Notes: generated from the letters alone by a model not told the origin. A DNA stretch of 64,000 bases from Lineus longissimus (GCF_910592395.1 NC_088308.1:13285001-13349000); one strand, 5' to 3'; shown: positions 22,939 to 33,815, counted from the first letter of the stretch. A program made the numbers and translations.

Positions 22939-24236
22939 ATGAGAACCAGGCGAGATCGACAAAAATGCCTTACTTTTTTAGCTCTAAAATCGTTATTCTT
23001 CAGTCAATTAAAAAATTTCAAGAGCTATTTGTGATAGAGATATATTTGCTGGCGAACTGTCTCATTCCCAAAAGTGACGCTGCACAATATTTCATCCTTT
23101 CTTTCTTTAGTGGGAAGGAAATATTCCCAAGGTACACAAACTGAACTGCTAATCCCCCATAATCCCGAGGAAATCTTGATAAAATTGGACACACCAAATG
23201 GGCTAAAATAGGGCATCCTTACAGAAAAATCATGAAGGGCATGGAAACGTAATGTAGCTGTCAAGAAATAAAGGAAAATATGTCTCCTATCAAAATATGA
23301 TAACGAGGAGTGATTTAAAACAATGTTTATATTTTTTAACAATTGTTTCCAACAAATAGGGAGAAGTGTCAACTTGTTGTATGGAAAATATAATTTAGAT
23401 AGGAACCGTGTGGTGAGCTGGGGACATGTTGAGGAGTTTTGATAGGGTAAATAATAGGAATGGGCTAAACAGGGTGGCGCAACAAATTAGAGAATTAATG
23501 GTTATGCGAGACGAAGGGGATCCAATATTCAACTATATGGACTTAACTCAGATTATTGAGTTGTTGTGTACTAGCTAGGTTTTTTGTCATTGTCATGTCA
23601 ATAGATTATTGTAAACCTGCACCTAGCACCTTGCACAACTCTGTTACGCACTGCATTGAATATGTGTCAGAATATTTTCTTGATGAATAAACATATATAT
23701 AGAGCAATTATGCCTGAAACAATTAAACACTGTGTGGTCACTATTCAAAATCTAATCAATCAGTTAAGGGGAACGGGGAGCGATATTTATGCAGCCATAG
23801 GATTCAGCAGCGATCGGTAAACTGACCGTGTATATACGGTCATGGGAGCGAAAGAGTTGATGGTTTCCTCAACTTTTTCCTGATTTATCTGACAAAAGAA
23901 TTCCTTGAAAGGTCGGATTTCTATGAAACCTTTAAAAAAGACCAGGGCTACCCAAAATAGGGCAATAAAGATCAAAGGCCAAACACTCAATGTGACCCGG
24001 AGAGTGAATACTAATTAGCTCAATCAATTAGGTCACCCCATTAACCCCATTCAACATAGGGGAGCCCTAATATTTACTCTAGACATCCAACCTTTTAGGG
24101 AAAAGTAAGACAATGTCAGACTTTTGTCGGATAAATCTGGAAAGGTTTAGCGAAACCAATAAGTCAGAAAAAGTATCCTTTCTAGTAGTAAACTGTTACC
24201 TCAGTCAGATGTAAGCGTTGCATGAATCATGCTTAC
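22939..24236. other. Calcium-channel intron; relative of the 29.9-kb MITE at 23265-23360
   Basis: The stretch at about 23265-23360 is the inverse of the interior of the TTAA-flanked MITE at 29894-30120, sharing the AACAATTGTT...AATATAAACAT and AGGAGACATATTTTCC blocks. It is either another copy or a common parent. No gene was recognised. Confidence 0.45.
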
Positions 24237-24367
24237 CTCTGGCTATTCTTAGTACCCTCATAACTCTGATAATCGTTGGATTGATTGGAATTACATCAGT
24301 GTCCATCTCCTCCAGGACGATACCTGCTACTGACAAGATTACAATAATGATATCAAGTTGATTCCAG
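24237..24367 (-). CDS. Cav3-type calcium channel, IVS3-S4 exon
   Basis: Enters in phase 2 and leaves in phase 1; acceptor GCCATTTCAG, donor GAG|GTAAGC. It encodes [20 protein letters not shown] (S3), a short acidic S3-S4 loop (MDTDVIPIN), then [14 protein letters not shown] with the regularly spaced S4 arginines that sense voltage. The split first codon reads AG+C, serine, just before WNQLD, where I remember arginine in vertebrate T-type channels. Confidence 0.96.
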
Positions 24368-25085
24368 CTGAAATGGCAAAATGTCATGAGATTAACATCA
24401 CTATAACTGGTCTCATTTTCATTACCTGTCCCTCTTTAAACTAATATCAATTTTTATAAATTAGTACTAATATCTAGAGGATCCGCCAAGGAGAGGAGAA
24501 AAGGAGGAATCTTGACGGGGGACCCAAGTCAATATATCATGTGGGCTGCTCCCACAAAACAAAATATTCGTCAGAAAAATGGGTTAAGCTTTTAAGGGGT
24601 TATCTTTTAACCCTTTGACTTGCAATTATCTGCTAGCAGACCCGCACTATATAGTTTACATAGTGGCTATTAGTTGATTTTTAAAGTCTATCCAAGTATG
24701 TATAGATGAATGGGTCTAATTCCTCATATTACTGAGTTAAACATTCTTTCCTAATCAATGGTTTAAAGTTGCATATCTGAGAGATGGACACACAGAAAGT
24801 ATATAATTTCTTTTGCAAATCTAGGACCAATTAATTTAAATCCCTCTTGGAAATTATCACGGTGGCTATTCTGTGATAGCTATAAATCTTGTCAGATTTT
24901 TAACAATTATATGTATCAAAATTCACGTTTTTATCCAAATTGCCATCAAGAGCAGGCAGGAGCAGGCATATATGTTGGGTAATGTTATCCATTCATGAGG
25001 CAAATACAAAATAAAAACATGTTAAGCCAGATGAGAGTACATTAGGTTACTCAGCTGAATATACATGTATGTAGTCTTTACCCAC
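24368..25085 (-). other. Calcium-channel intron, no other feature
   Basis: AT-rich intron. A single TTAACCCTTTGACTTGC block near 24608 resembles one end of a TTAA-type MITE, but no partner end was seen. Confidence 0.4.
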
Positions 25086-25195
25086 CTATCCTTAAAGTAT
25101 CGCCTCTTCTCCAGGGCTATAATCTTCAGGATGGCTTCCAGAATGAATACCAGAGTAAAGAAATAGTTGAAGATCTTCAAAGCAAATTCCAATTC
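25086..25195 (-). CDS. Cav3-type calcium channel, IVS2 exon
   Basis: Enters in phase 0 and leaves in phase 2 (GATAG|GTGGGT). It encodes ELEFALKIFNYFFTLVFILE then AILKIIALEKRRYFKD: the S2 helix with its conserved acidic residue and the basic S2-S3 turn. The acceptor is TTCTTTCAG. A family B repeat begins at 25204, leaving only 8 intronic bases of non-repeat sequence before this exon. Confidence 0.96.
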
Positions 25196-25203
25196 CTGAA
25201 AGA

Positions 25204-26229
25204 AATGAATAGGCCAGGGGCCATTGTGCTAACCATAGAGATATTTGGTGGTTAGGAATTCATCCTGGTTAAGAAACATGCTACATGTATAGTATATAGG
25301 TCAAACCAAAGTCGGTATGATATGTGATGTATCCTTGCTTGGAGTACCTACCATAGAAATATCATCGAAAACAAGTCACAAATAAATGAGATATTGCACT
25401 TTTTACCTTTTTCAGTTTCGGCCTCCTGGTGGCCAAGTCGAGAATCAGATCGGACGAAAAATTAGTGTCAGAGGTAACATGTGATAGGGAGTCATGTATA
25501 CCAAATTTCGAGTTCATAGTTTTAGCGGTTAAGAAACGTGCCATAGTTACACTCAAACGACCAATTTCACACGTTGACCTCCATGACCTTGAAAGTAATG
25601 TCAAATCAAAAGCCTGTAGGATATGTGACGTATCCTCGCTAGGAGAACCTTCCATAAAAATATCATCGAATAAAAGTCACTAATAAGCCAGATATTGCAC
25701 TTTTTACCTCTTTTAGTTTTGGCCCCCCTGGTGGCGAAGTCAGATCAGACTGAAATTTGGTGTCAGCGGTTATATGATGTAGGGAGTCATGTTTACCAAA
25801 TTTCAAGTTCATAGCATTAGGGGTTAAGAAGCATGCCATAGTTACACTCAAATGACCAATTTACACCATTTGACCCCTGTGACCTTGAAAATTAGGTCAA
25901 ATCAAAAACCCTTATAATAACTTATCGTATCCTTTCTTGGACAACCTACCAGAAAAATGTTATCGAAAATGAGTCGCTCATAAGAGAAATATCACACATT
26001 TTACCTTTCCGCTTCTGGCCCCCTGGTGGCCAAGATAAGAATCAAATCGAAATTCACTGTCAGAGGTCAACTGACCTTGGGGGCCCTGTGTACAAAGTTA
26101 CAAATTCGTAGTTCTAGCGGTTAAGAAACCTACCACTGTTTTTGAAACAGGATACAGAGGATGACGACGACGGACGAACACGGACGCCGGATACAGCGGT
26201 GTTGTATAGACTCCCCTACGGTGAGCCAG
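25204..26229 (+). mobile_element. Family B repeat with about 300-bp modules (copy B3)
   Basis: Starts AATGAATAGGCCAGGGGCCA, then GTGCTAACC. The module blocks ACGTTGACCTCC and CATTTGACCCCTG are at about 25569 and 25865. Each module has a CTGGTGGCC or CTGGTGGCG motif (25427, 25728, 26013). It ends GTTGTATAGACTCCCCTACG-GTGAGCC. Short open frames on both strands (25362-25851) are by-products of the modules. Confidence 0.75.
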
Positions 26230-26319
26230 AAATAGTAGTTAGAATTTGAGTCACGGTCATATCAAGTATGGATTAAAGAAGATTGTTTAAAAAGACCAGT
26301 ATTTGGGGGAAACGCATTT

Positions 26320-26512
26320 TGATGTTTGGCCCCCTGGTGGCCAAACCCGTGAATCATATGCGGTCGCTATTTGGTCTCTGAGTAGTGGTCACCAAGGGGT
26401 ACATGTGTACCAAGTTGGTGTTCAATAGCTTCAGCGGTAGCGAAACGTGCCATCCATGTCTAACGACGGACGACAGACACTACTTCATTGTAAATGCTCA
26501 CAGGTGAGCCAA
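26320..26512 (+). mobile_element. Family B 3' fragment
   Basis: A truncated unit with TTGGCCCCCTGGTGGCCAAA, then AACGTGCCATCC, ACGACGGACGACAGACA and the terminus GGTGAGCCAAAAA. It directly precedes family D copy 2. Confidence 0.55.
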
Positions 26513-26521
26513 AAACGAAGA

Positions 26522-27054
26522 ATAAGGTAAAATGGGGTATTTGTAGCCCCTACAACTTTGGTTACGCAAGAGATTTCCAGGCAGATTTACTAAAAACCGG
26601 CCTGCACCTTGTAGTGGCACCTCTTCCAATTTTACAGCCTGTAATTCAGGGCACTTAATCTAAAACAATGAGTCTTATCTGAGAGACTTGTGGTTTGTAG
26701 GGGAGATTTGTAGCCCCTGACTAAAGTAACAAATTGCATGCTTTTTTATGTATAAAAAACACTTCTTTACAGGTTTATGGTCTTTATTGGTAATAAAACT
26801 TTCAATATTTTTCCAATCTATGTTGCAGACGAGGTTTTGCTGGTATCAAAACATACACAAGCGGTATTTATTGGACACGTTCGTGATGATCGACGCAATC
26901 ACTTACCAACAATTCAAATAACATTGTCGCAAGTCAGATTTCAAACTGATGTAAAACACAAAGTTCTAATTACCACCTCTGTTATAAATTACACCTTGTG
27001 TCAGACAACAGCTTGTGATATTCTGAAATGACTGATGGTCTTGTCTTGCACCAT
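26522..27054. repeat. Family D dispersed repeat, copy 2
   Basis: About 530 bp matching 13027-13546 block for block. Adjacent to a family B end on the left. No coding capacity; the plus-strand frame at 26777-27031 has no recognisable domain. Confidence 0.7.
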
Positions 27055-27804
27055 TACGTTTTTATGTCTCATTGCCACGGTAACGGCCATAACTGCTGTC
27101 AAAAGCAATTGCCGAAAAATCTTTTTCGTGTTCCCAAAACAATTCTCAGCAAATTTCATACCCAAATTCCCATGGGATTCCATTTTGCCCCCGACAAGTA
27201 GGGCTCATGCTGTTAATGCCCATTTTTTCTGGCAATTCAAAAGAGAAGCAGCGATCAGTTCATACATTTTAATAGTATTTTCTAAACAACATCCCTTTTC
27301 GAGAAGGGGTGTTTGATAATTATAAGCAGGGTCATTCTTAAAAATTTTGGCCGTGAAACCTAGTCAAAACTATTTGGTGAAATGTCATAAACTTGCAAGG
27401 AATAAGTAGATGAGATATCAGAGATAACATACAGAAAATGTCAGGGTGGTATAGCGCCTCAAGAATTTTTCCTCTCTTCGGCTTCAAGTCCCTTAACACG
27501 TTCACTGCAGCCCCATTTTTTGGCCAGGTTTTGTGTTTTGCTCCATTGCCATACCACGAGTGTAGGCTGTGAGCCTAGAGCACACCTAGTGCATAATAAA
27601 CACTAAAATAAACGTATATCCCATAATGCTTTACAGAAGCGTATTCACACCCTTGCCAGTCATTTGAAACACATGGAATAATGCATAGATTGCTCCGATT
27701 ATACTCATGCCTTGGCAATGGTGACGAAAACTCGTGCCTTTGCAATGGAGCAGGAGTATATTCGTGGCTCGGCAGCGAAGTTGCTAAATGCAGTCCTTAC
27801 TTAC

Positions 27805-27956
27805 CTTTGGCATCATATAGTATTCCAGCGCCATTGTGATCACATTAAGACCTATCACCCCGGCAATAGCCAAATCGAAATATTTACTTGTACATATATT
27901 GTGCATAACTAGCCGTGGTCCCGAATAATTGGCCCAATATGGTGGCTCTTTCATTT
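27805..27956 (-). CDS. Cav3-type calcium channel, IVS1 exon
   Basis: Enters in phase 1 (two bases complete a split lysine codon) and leaves in phase 0 (CCAAAG|GTAAGT). It encodes MKEPPYWANYSGPRLVMHNI, the end of the III-IV linker with the PYWANYS motif, then CTSKYFDLAIAGVIGLNVIT MALEYYMMPK, the S1 helix. The acceptor is CTCTTTTCAG. The joined III-IV linker is compact compared with the vertebrate T-type linker as I remember it. Confidence 0.96.
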
Positions 27957-28075
27957 CTGAAAAGAGAAGTTATCCTAATTAGACTTAGAAAGTAGTATTT
28001 TGAACAAAGGATTTTGGGCATTGTTAAGTGGGAGTTTAACATTTTAAGATGGATATCAACCATTAGAAATGCATA

Positions 28076-29720
28076 ATGAAATGGCCAAGGGCCATTGTGC
28101 TCACCGTATAGATATTAGGTGGCAAGGAATCCATCCTGGTTAAGAAACATGCAACATGTATAGTGTATAGGTCAAACCAAAGTCGGTATGACATGTGATG
28201 TATCGTTGCTTGGAGTACCTACCATAGAAATATCATCAAAAACAAGTCACTAATAAACGAGATATTGCACTTTTTACCTGATTTAGTTTTGGCCTCCTGG
28301 TGGCCAAGTTGAGTATCAGATCAGATCGAAATTCGGTGTCTGAGGTTACATGATGTAGGGAGTCATTGACGTAGGGAGTCATGTGTACTAAATTTCAAGT
28401 TCATAGCTTTAGTGGTTAAGAAACCTGCAATAGTTACACTCAAACGACCAAGTTATGCCATTTGACCTCTGTGACCTTGAAAAGCAGGTCAAATCAAAAA
28501 CGTATATGATATGTGATGTATCCTTTCTAGGAGAACCTACCATAAAAATGTTATGGAAAACGAATCACTAATAAGCGAGATATCACACTTTCTAGGTTTT
28601 CACTTTTGGCCCCCTGGTGGCCAAGATGAGAATCAGACCAGACTGAAATTCAGGGTCAGAGGCCAGCTGACCTAGGGGGTCCTTTGTACAAAGTCTCAAG
28701 TTCATAGCCTTAGGGGTTAACAAACGTGCCACAGTTATGCTCAAATGGTCAATTTACGCCATTTGACCTCTGTGACCTTAACAAGTACGTCAAATCAAAA
28801 ACCCGTACCATATGTGATGTATCCTTGCTAAGAGTATCTACCATAAATTTTTTACCAAAAACTAATCAGTAATAAGCGAGATATGGCATTATTCAAATTG
28901 TTGGTTTTGGTCCCCTGGTGGCCAAGTTATATATCAGACCGGACCGAAAATCAGTGTCACACGTCATCTGACCTAGGGGGTCATGTGTACCAAGTTTAAA
29001 ATTCATAGCTTTAGTGGTTAAGAAACGAGCCATAGTTACACACAAACGGCCAATTCACACCATTTGACCTCTGTGACCTTGAAAATAAGGTCAAATCAAA
29101 AACCCGTAAGTTATTTGATGTATCATTGCTCTGAGTACCTACCATAAAAATAAAATTGAAAACAGGTCACTATTAAGCGAGATATTGCACTTTTTACTTT
29201 TTTTAGTTTTGGCCCCCTGGTGGCCAAGTCGAGGATCAGATCAGACCGAAATTCGGTGTCAGAGGTTATATGATGTAGGGAGTCATGTGTACTAAATTTC
29301 AAGTTGATAGCTTTATTGGTAAAGAAACGTGCCACAGTTACGCTCAAATGGCCAATTTACGCCATTTGACCTCTGTGACCTCGACAAGTAGGTCAAATCA
29401 AAAACCCGTATCATATGTGATGTATCCTTGCTAAGAGTATCCACCATAAATTTTTTACCAACAACTAATCAGTAATAAGTGAGATATCACATTATTTATG
29501 TTTTCAGTTTTAGCCCCCTAGTGGCCAAGTCAAGAATCAGACCGGACCGAAATTCAGTGTCAAAGTCATCTGACCTAGGGGGTCATGCAAACAAAGTGTT
29601 GAGTCCATAGCCTTAGTGGTTAAGAAACGTGCCACTGTTTTAGAAATAGGATTCGACGGACGACGGACGACGACGGCGGACACTGCGGTGTTGTATAGAC
29701 TCCCCTACGGTGAGCCAAAA
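28076..29720 (+). mobile_element. Family B repeat, long copy with four 301-bp modules (B4)
   Basis: Starts AATGAAATGGCCAAGGGCCA, then GTGCTCACC, and ends TATAGACTCCCCTACGGTGA-GCC. The internal marker CATTTGACCTCTGTGACC occurs at about 28457, 28758, 29059 and 29361, that is 301, 301 and 302 bp apart. Each module also has GATATGTGATGTATCC, ACCTACCATAAA, CCCCTGGTGGCCAAG and AAGAAACGTGCC. Just before the 3' end is a GGACGACGGACGACG microsatellite. Non-coding. The modular expansion resembles bivalve pearl elements. Confidence 0.8.
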
Positions 29721-29733
29721 ACGTAGTCTCCAA

Positions 29734-30250
29734 AATGAAATGGCCAGGGCCCATTTGCTCACCTGTGATCAATGGAAATTCTACAGTTGTAGGCACACTA
29801 CATTTCAGTTTTCCAGCAATCGAGTGGCAACCTGTGGGAGAGGTACCAGTGTGTCTGCAGTAGTCTCAAATTTCGCGCCTTAGGACTTTTTAACCCCTTA
29901 ACTGGTTAATTAAATTTTGAAAAGCGTCGGCACAGTGTTTAATTGTTTCACGCATAATTGCTATTTGTTGGAAACAATTGTTAAAAAATATAAACATTAC
30001 TTTTAATCACTTTTCTCTTTATTTTATTATGGTAGGAGACATATTTTCCTGGGACGTCTTAGCTCGTTCAAAACATTTGGTGTAGAGAATGGCCGTAACT
30101 CGTCTAAAACAGTTAAGGGGTTAAGAAGTAATATTATGGACGCATGTGCCCCAGCACTTCCGCTCAAAGAAGTTTTTTTCCAGAATTTCAATGTAACTAT
30201 TTTAGTTTGCAAAGATTCAGTTTTTATCTTCATTTTCGGACGAGGGACAA
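29734..30250 (+). mobile_element. Family B 5' end (copy B5), interrupted
   Basis: AATGAAATGGCCAGGGCCCA then TTGCTCACC starts 14 bp after the end of B4. The copy is interrupted by a TTAA-flanked MITE (29894-30120). The right limit is not defined. Confidence 0.4.
29894..30120. mobile_element. 227-bp TTAA-flanked (piggyBac-type) MITE
   Basis: Ends CCCCTTAACTG and CAGTTAAGGGG, inverted, each next to TTAA (29890-29893, 30121-30124). piggyBac-superfamily elements duplicate TTAA. The interior is shared in inverse orientation with about 23265-23360. Confidence 0.65.
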
Positions 30251-31115
30251 AGGTAACTAGGCTAAATAATGAAAGACTAGGCCTACACTAAAGGATATGT
30301 TGTGGAACCAAAACTCGTAGACATTGAAAAATGAGTATTTTGTGGACAGGGTCACATCGATAGTTTTGCAACTTAACAATAGATGGCAGCACATCCTATA
30401 TCATGATTTCTATAAGAATTCTATTCAAGAATTGTGTTGAATTGATAGTGTAGAAGGATAGATTTTATTGAGATGTGTCTATCAACAGTTGAAGCTTTAC
30501 TTGTTCGTCCTGTCCCTCGACATTTTGTACCTTTGTAGTTTCAGTTTTCACGTGTTCTGTGAGTCAAGTAGAAATCTTCGTGTGGATATTCTTACAACTT
30601 ATACTGGAGCGCACATTTGACCTCTCCAGTTCGTCAATTCCAGGAGGCATATGGAAGCAATTCATCTCATTGGGAAATTGGTCTTTAAAACTTTTGAGAA
30701 ATAATTGCATTTGTTTACCTTTCATGTTCAGCCCTCTGATGGCCTAATCATGAATCCTACAAGGCTGTGATACAGTCTCTGAGTAGCTGTCACCCAGGGG
30801 TAGATCTGTACTAAGTTTCAGATCTTACGTTAAAGGTGTTAAAAAACGTGCCTCCTGAGTAGGCCTACTGTCTAATAGCCATGAAAACGGGAGACTCGTG
30901 TTCAGTAGTTTCTGTAGTAATGAAAAGTGCCACCGATGTCATATGCCATCCGATGACGTTGACGGAAGCTGCGCTATGACAAAGGCTGCACATTGTGACT
31001 GTTCACATTGCACCTAAAAAATCACCTATTGATAGTCTTAAAGAGTCAGCAGGTCAGAGAGATAAATCACAATTGACCAAATTTCCATGCCAAAATATTG
31101 CCACAATATGAAGTA
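30251..31115. other. Intronic DNA with decayed family B sequence
   Basis: A diverged family B block lies at 30720-30870 (CAGCCCTCTGATGGCC, then ACGTGCCTCC). Otherwise no feature was recognised. Confidence 0.35.
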
Positions 31116-31259
31116 CAGTAGAACCTCTAGGGACTGACAAGTGATGTCCTTAAAAGAGAGGTGTCCTGATTAGAGAGATCAAATTGAATGGAAATGACCA
31201 ATTTGGGACCAAAACCAGTGTCCTTAATAGAGAGGTATCCGCTAAGGGAGGTTCCACTG
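31116..31259. mobile_element. 144-bp pogo/Tigger-type MITE
   Basis: Ends CAGTAGAACCTC and GAGGTTCCACTG, inverted, flanked by TA (31114-31115, 31260-31261). The interior repeats the theme TGTCCT(T/G)A(A/T)(A/T)AGAGAGGT in both directions. CAGTRGAACC ends with TA targets are typical of pogo/Tigger derivatives. The transposase fragment at 3-812 belongs to the same group, but I cannot show that it mobilises this one. Confidence 0.75.
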
Positions 31260-31261
31260 TA

Positions 31262-32671
31262 CATCTGGTATTTGAATCGACTGTTCAAGGGACAACTTCT
31301 TGGTGCCAAAAAAGATGCCAAAATTTTGGCAAAATTGATGTCATTCAGTAAAAAATCCACAAAGCCATTATTGTGTTGCTGGAAGGTTGGGCACTTGCAA
31401 ACCTACAAACCCCGCCAAACCTTATGGATCATCTTGTAATGTCACAAAATGTAAATGGTGGCCTCCATCAACCAACAGGTTTTTTTTTTCTATTGGTGGA
31501 ATCACTAGCCAAACATAATGGCCCATATAGTAGCCATAAGCATTCATGGGCCATTTTGTGTCATCACAGTACTAGTGCCTACAAACTTTTACAACAAAAT
31601 CATACCAATTTCAACAAAAACAAAATACTGCATGCAGCATGGTCACAATCCGATTCGATACTATCAAAGTCCTTAAAAGTAACATCAATAAATCTTGTTG
31701 CTCTGCAAGGGCCTAAATTCTTTTATACTAATTGGTATCATTGCTTGTAAAAGTGTTAACAATACACATGAGAACAACACAAATTGAGGTAAGTACAAGG
31801 AGACAACTGACATGCCACAAAATAACATGTTTAACTGACTGAGTCTGGCTCCTCAGCTACTCATCTTTGTTCGCAATTCTTGTAGTACCAACAATGTGGC
31901 CAAAACTTGAGACTTCGATATAAAAAATATTCTAACTTAAGTGGTTTACTTGGTGTTTATCTATGTATTAGAGTGTATGACGGGATAATAAACATTCCAG
32001 TGCATTTTTTCTACATAACTACACGGGATCAAATTTCTACAACTTGCAGAAGTGCACCTTTGGTCCACAGGCACCTTAACAGGAAATGTTGGCCATAAGC
32101 TTCGGCTATTTTTTCTATTGAAAGGGAAAGAGTTACAAATGTAGAAGTTGGTGGCAGGTCACATGACTAGCAGATAAAGGACCAATTTGAGCCGCTTGTT
32201 GATAGTTCTTCTATCAAAAACTAACAATATTAATCCCTGTGAGCTGCTTGTGTAGCAGTTACACATTCAGTAATGTTAATTTTATTTTTATTTTTATTAG
32301 GAAAAATTAGCAATCAAATTCAACCATTGAAGTGGAGGTTGGGTTAGTGGGAGTTGAAATACTCTGAAAAAGATTTCAAGGAAAGGGTTCAGAAAAATGA
32401 AAAAGAATTTTGCCTGATTTGGGAACGTCACATGCAGGTTATTGTTCTTAATATTTCCTTTAAAATTTCACGGAAAGGGTTCAGAAAAGATTTGAGAAAG
32501 TCACATGCAGGTTATTGTTCTTAATAACGCATTAAAGAAATAACAGAGCAGGATCAAATTGTTTGAAGTGCTTTTTTGATAGGTACCGTATGTATAAGTG
32601 CAAAGAGTGATGATGTCGCCAGACTCAGTTACAAAATTACCAACCAGATGAAGCATTATTTGCCAATTTAC
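31262..32671 (-). other. Calcium-channel intron, no other gene
   Basis: A 125-codon plus-strand frame (31373-31750) has no recognisable domain. A short direct repeat (AAATTTCA(A/C)GGAAAGGGTTCAG) occurs near 32365 and 32465. Confidence 0.35.
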
Positions 32672-32864
32672 TCTTTCGTTTCTTTTCCAGTTTCTTGGTA
32701 CGTTTTGCAGCCCTTCGTGCTTTTTCTTCTATCTCTTGATCTTCACGACACTTGTGGAAGTTTTCAACAACAACTCCGACAAACATGTTCAATACAAAGA
32801 AACCCACTAGCAGCAGGAAGGATATGAAGTAGAGAAGACGCCATTCATTGTAGTTCACGATTGG
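32672..32864 (-). CDS. Cav3-type calcium channel, IIIS6 and III-IV linker exon
   Basis: Enters in phase 0 and leaves in phase 1 (AAGA|GTAAAT; the donor is moderate and chosen because it restores the frame). It encodes [40 protein letters not shown], that is the S6 helix with the conserved [11 protein letters not shown] gate region, then the basic and acidic helix [24 protein letters not shown]. The acceptor is TTTTTTCCAG. The sequence fits T-type channels much better than high-voltage-activated ones. The frame would otherwise run on a few codons to a stop in the intron. Confidence 0.96.
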
Positions 32865-33489
32865 CTGGAAAAAAAGTATTATGTTAATTGAAGTCACCTG
32901 AGGAAATTTTGCTCACAAGATGTGGCAACAGATGACATGAATGAATGGATGGACAATCCTAACTATTATAGTCCGTATGCCCAATAACTGTATTCAGCTG
33001 AAGATGGAGGGCCGGGTGTCATCACAAATGTTGACCAAAGTCACCATGAATACCCTGTATGATCAATATCATAGCACACGTAAGTTACCAAAGCATACGT
33101 AGTTGGCAACAATAATATCAGAGGGTAATGAAATGGCCCAGGGACCATGTGCTCACCGCGGGTAATGTTAATGCATGTCATTTGCAGTGGATATGGGGAG
33201 AACAGTTTTGGTCATTGATGTCAATTTTGCAATCTTAGAGAAAGTGGTGTGGTAGTGCAGCTTTCTTTCCTGGTGCAGTTTATAACAATATAATTTGTCA
33301 CAAAACTGAGCTGAAAATGGTTTCCAAGTTGGCCACTTGCCAAATAAAAAAAAAGGGAGCTTTGCTTGGTCCATCTGATTATACATAAAACTGCATGTAA
33401 TGAGTGTGATTACAAGTTGAAGATTGTAACAGAGAGAAAATATTACTAGTTGCCATCGTTCCTTCAACAGTCGCATTTACCCGGTAGAC
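32865..33489. other. Start of the 13.2-kb calcium-channel intron; family B 5' end at 33127
   Basis: At 33127 a family B start is readable (AATGAAATGGCCCAGGGACC, then GTGCTCACC, GCATGTCATTTGCAGTGGA). It belongs to the same subfamily as 13551 and 47927. It lacks a clear 3' end. Confidence 0.45.
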
Positions 33490-33494
33490 AACCA

Positions 33495-33815
33495 GTTACT
33501 GCAGTCTGGACCTTTACATCATATTCATTGAAGTTCAGCTTGAGACAAACCAGTCCAACAGATGCATGGTCGCACCCTAGGACATCAAGTAAATGCAATC
33601 TGGAACTTTGTGTCAATTCCTTGGAAGTGCCGGTTGTGAAAAACCAGTCCATTCGATGCATGGTAACAACCTTGGCATGGACATTTATATCAAATCCTTT
33701 GAAGAACAATTTGAGACACACCTGCCCAGTAGATGCATGGTCACAACCAGAAGCAGTCTGGACCTTTACATTAATTCCTTTGAAGTGTAGGTTGGTTGTG
33801 ACAAACTAGTCCAGT
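33495..33815. repeat. Tandem repeat, about four units of 80-96 bp
   Basis: The block GCAGTCTGGACCTTTACAT (about 33498) recurs in diverged form at about 33594, 33674 and 33754. Each unit also has CATTCCTTTGAAG and CCAGTCCA(A/T)...GATGCATGGT. The open frames on both strands are by-products of the repeat. Confidence 0.65.

Noticed and set aside
24591-24630. Lone TTAACCCTTTGACTTGC block (also 27494 and 45881)
   Set aside because: Looks like single ends of TTAA-type elements, but no inverted partner was found, so they are not listed as elements.
25362-25851. Open frames on both strands in family B modules
   Set aside because: They recur because the 301-bp modules recur, and similar but broken frames are found in other copies (14759, 29123). 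No protein-like motif.
31373-31750. 125-codon plus-strand frame in the large intron
   Set aside because: No recognisable domain, a low-complexity start, and no splice or promoter context.
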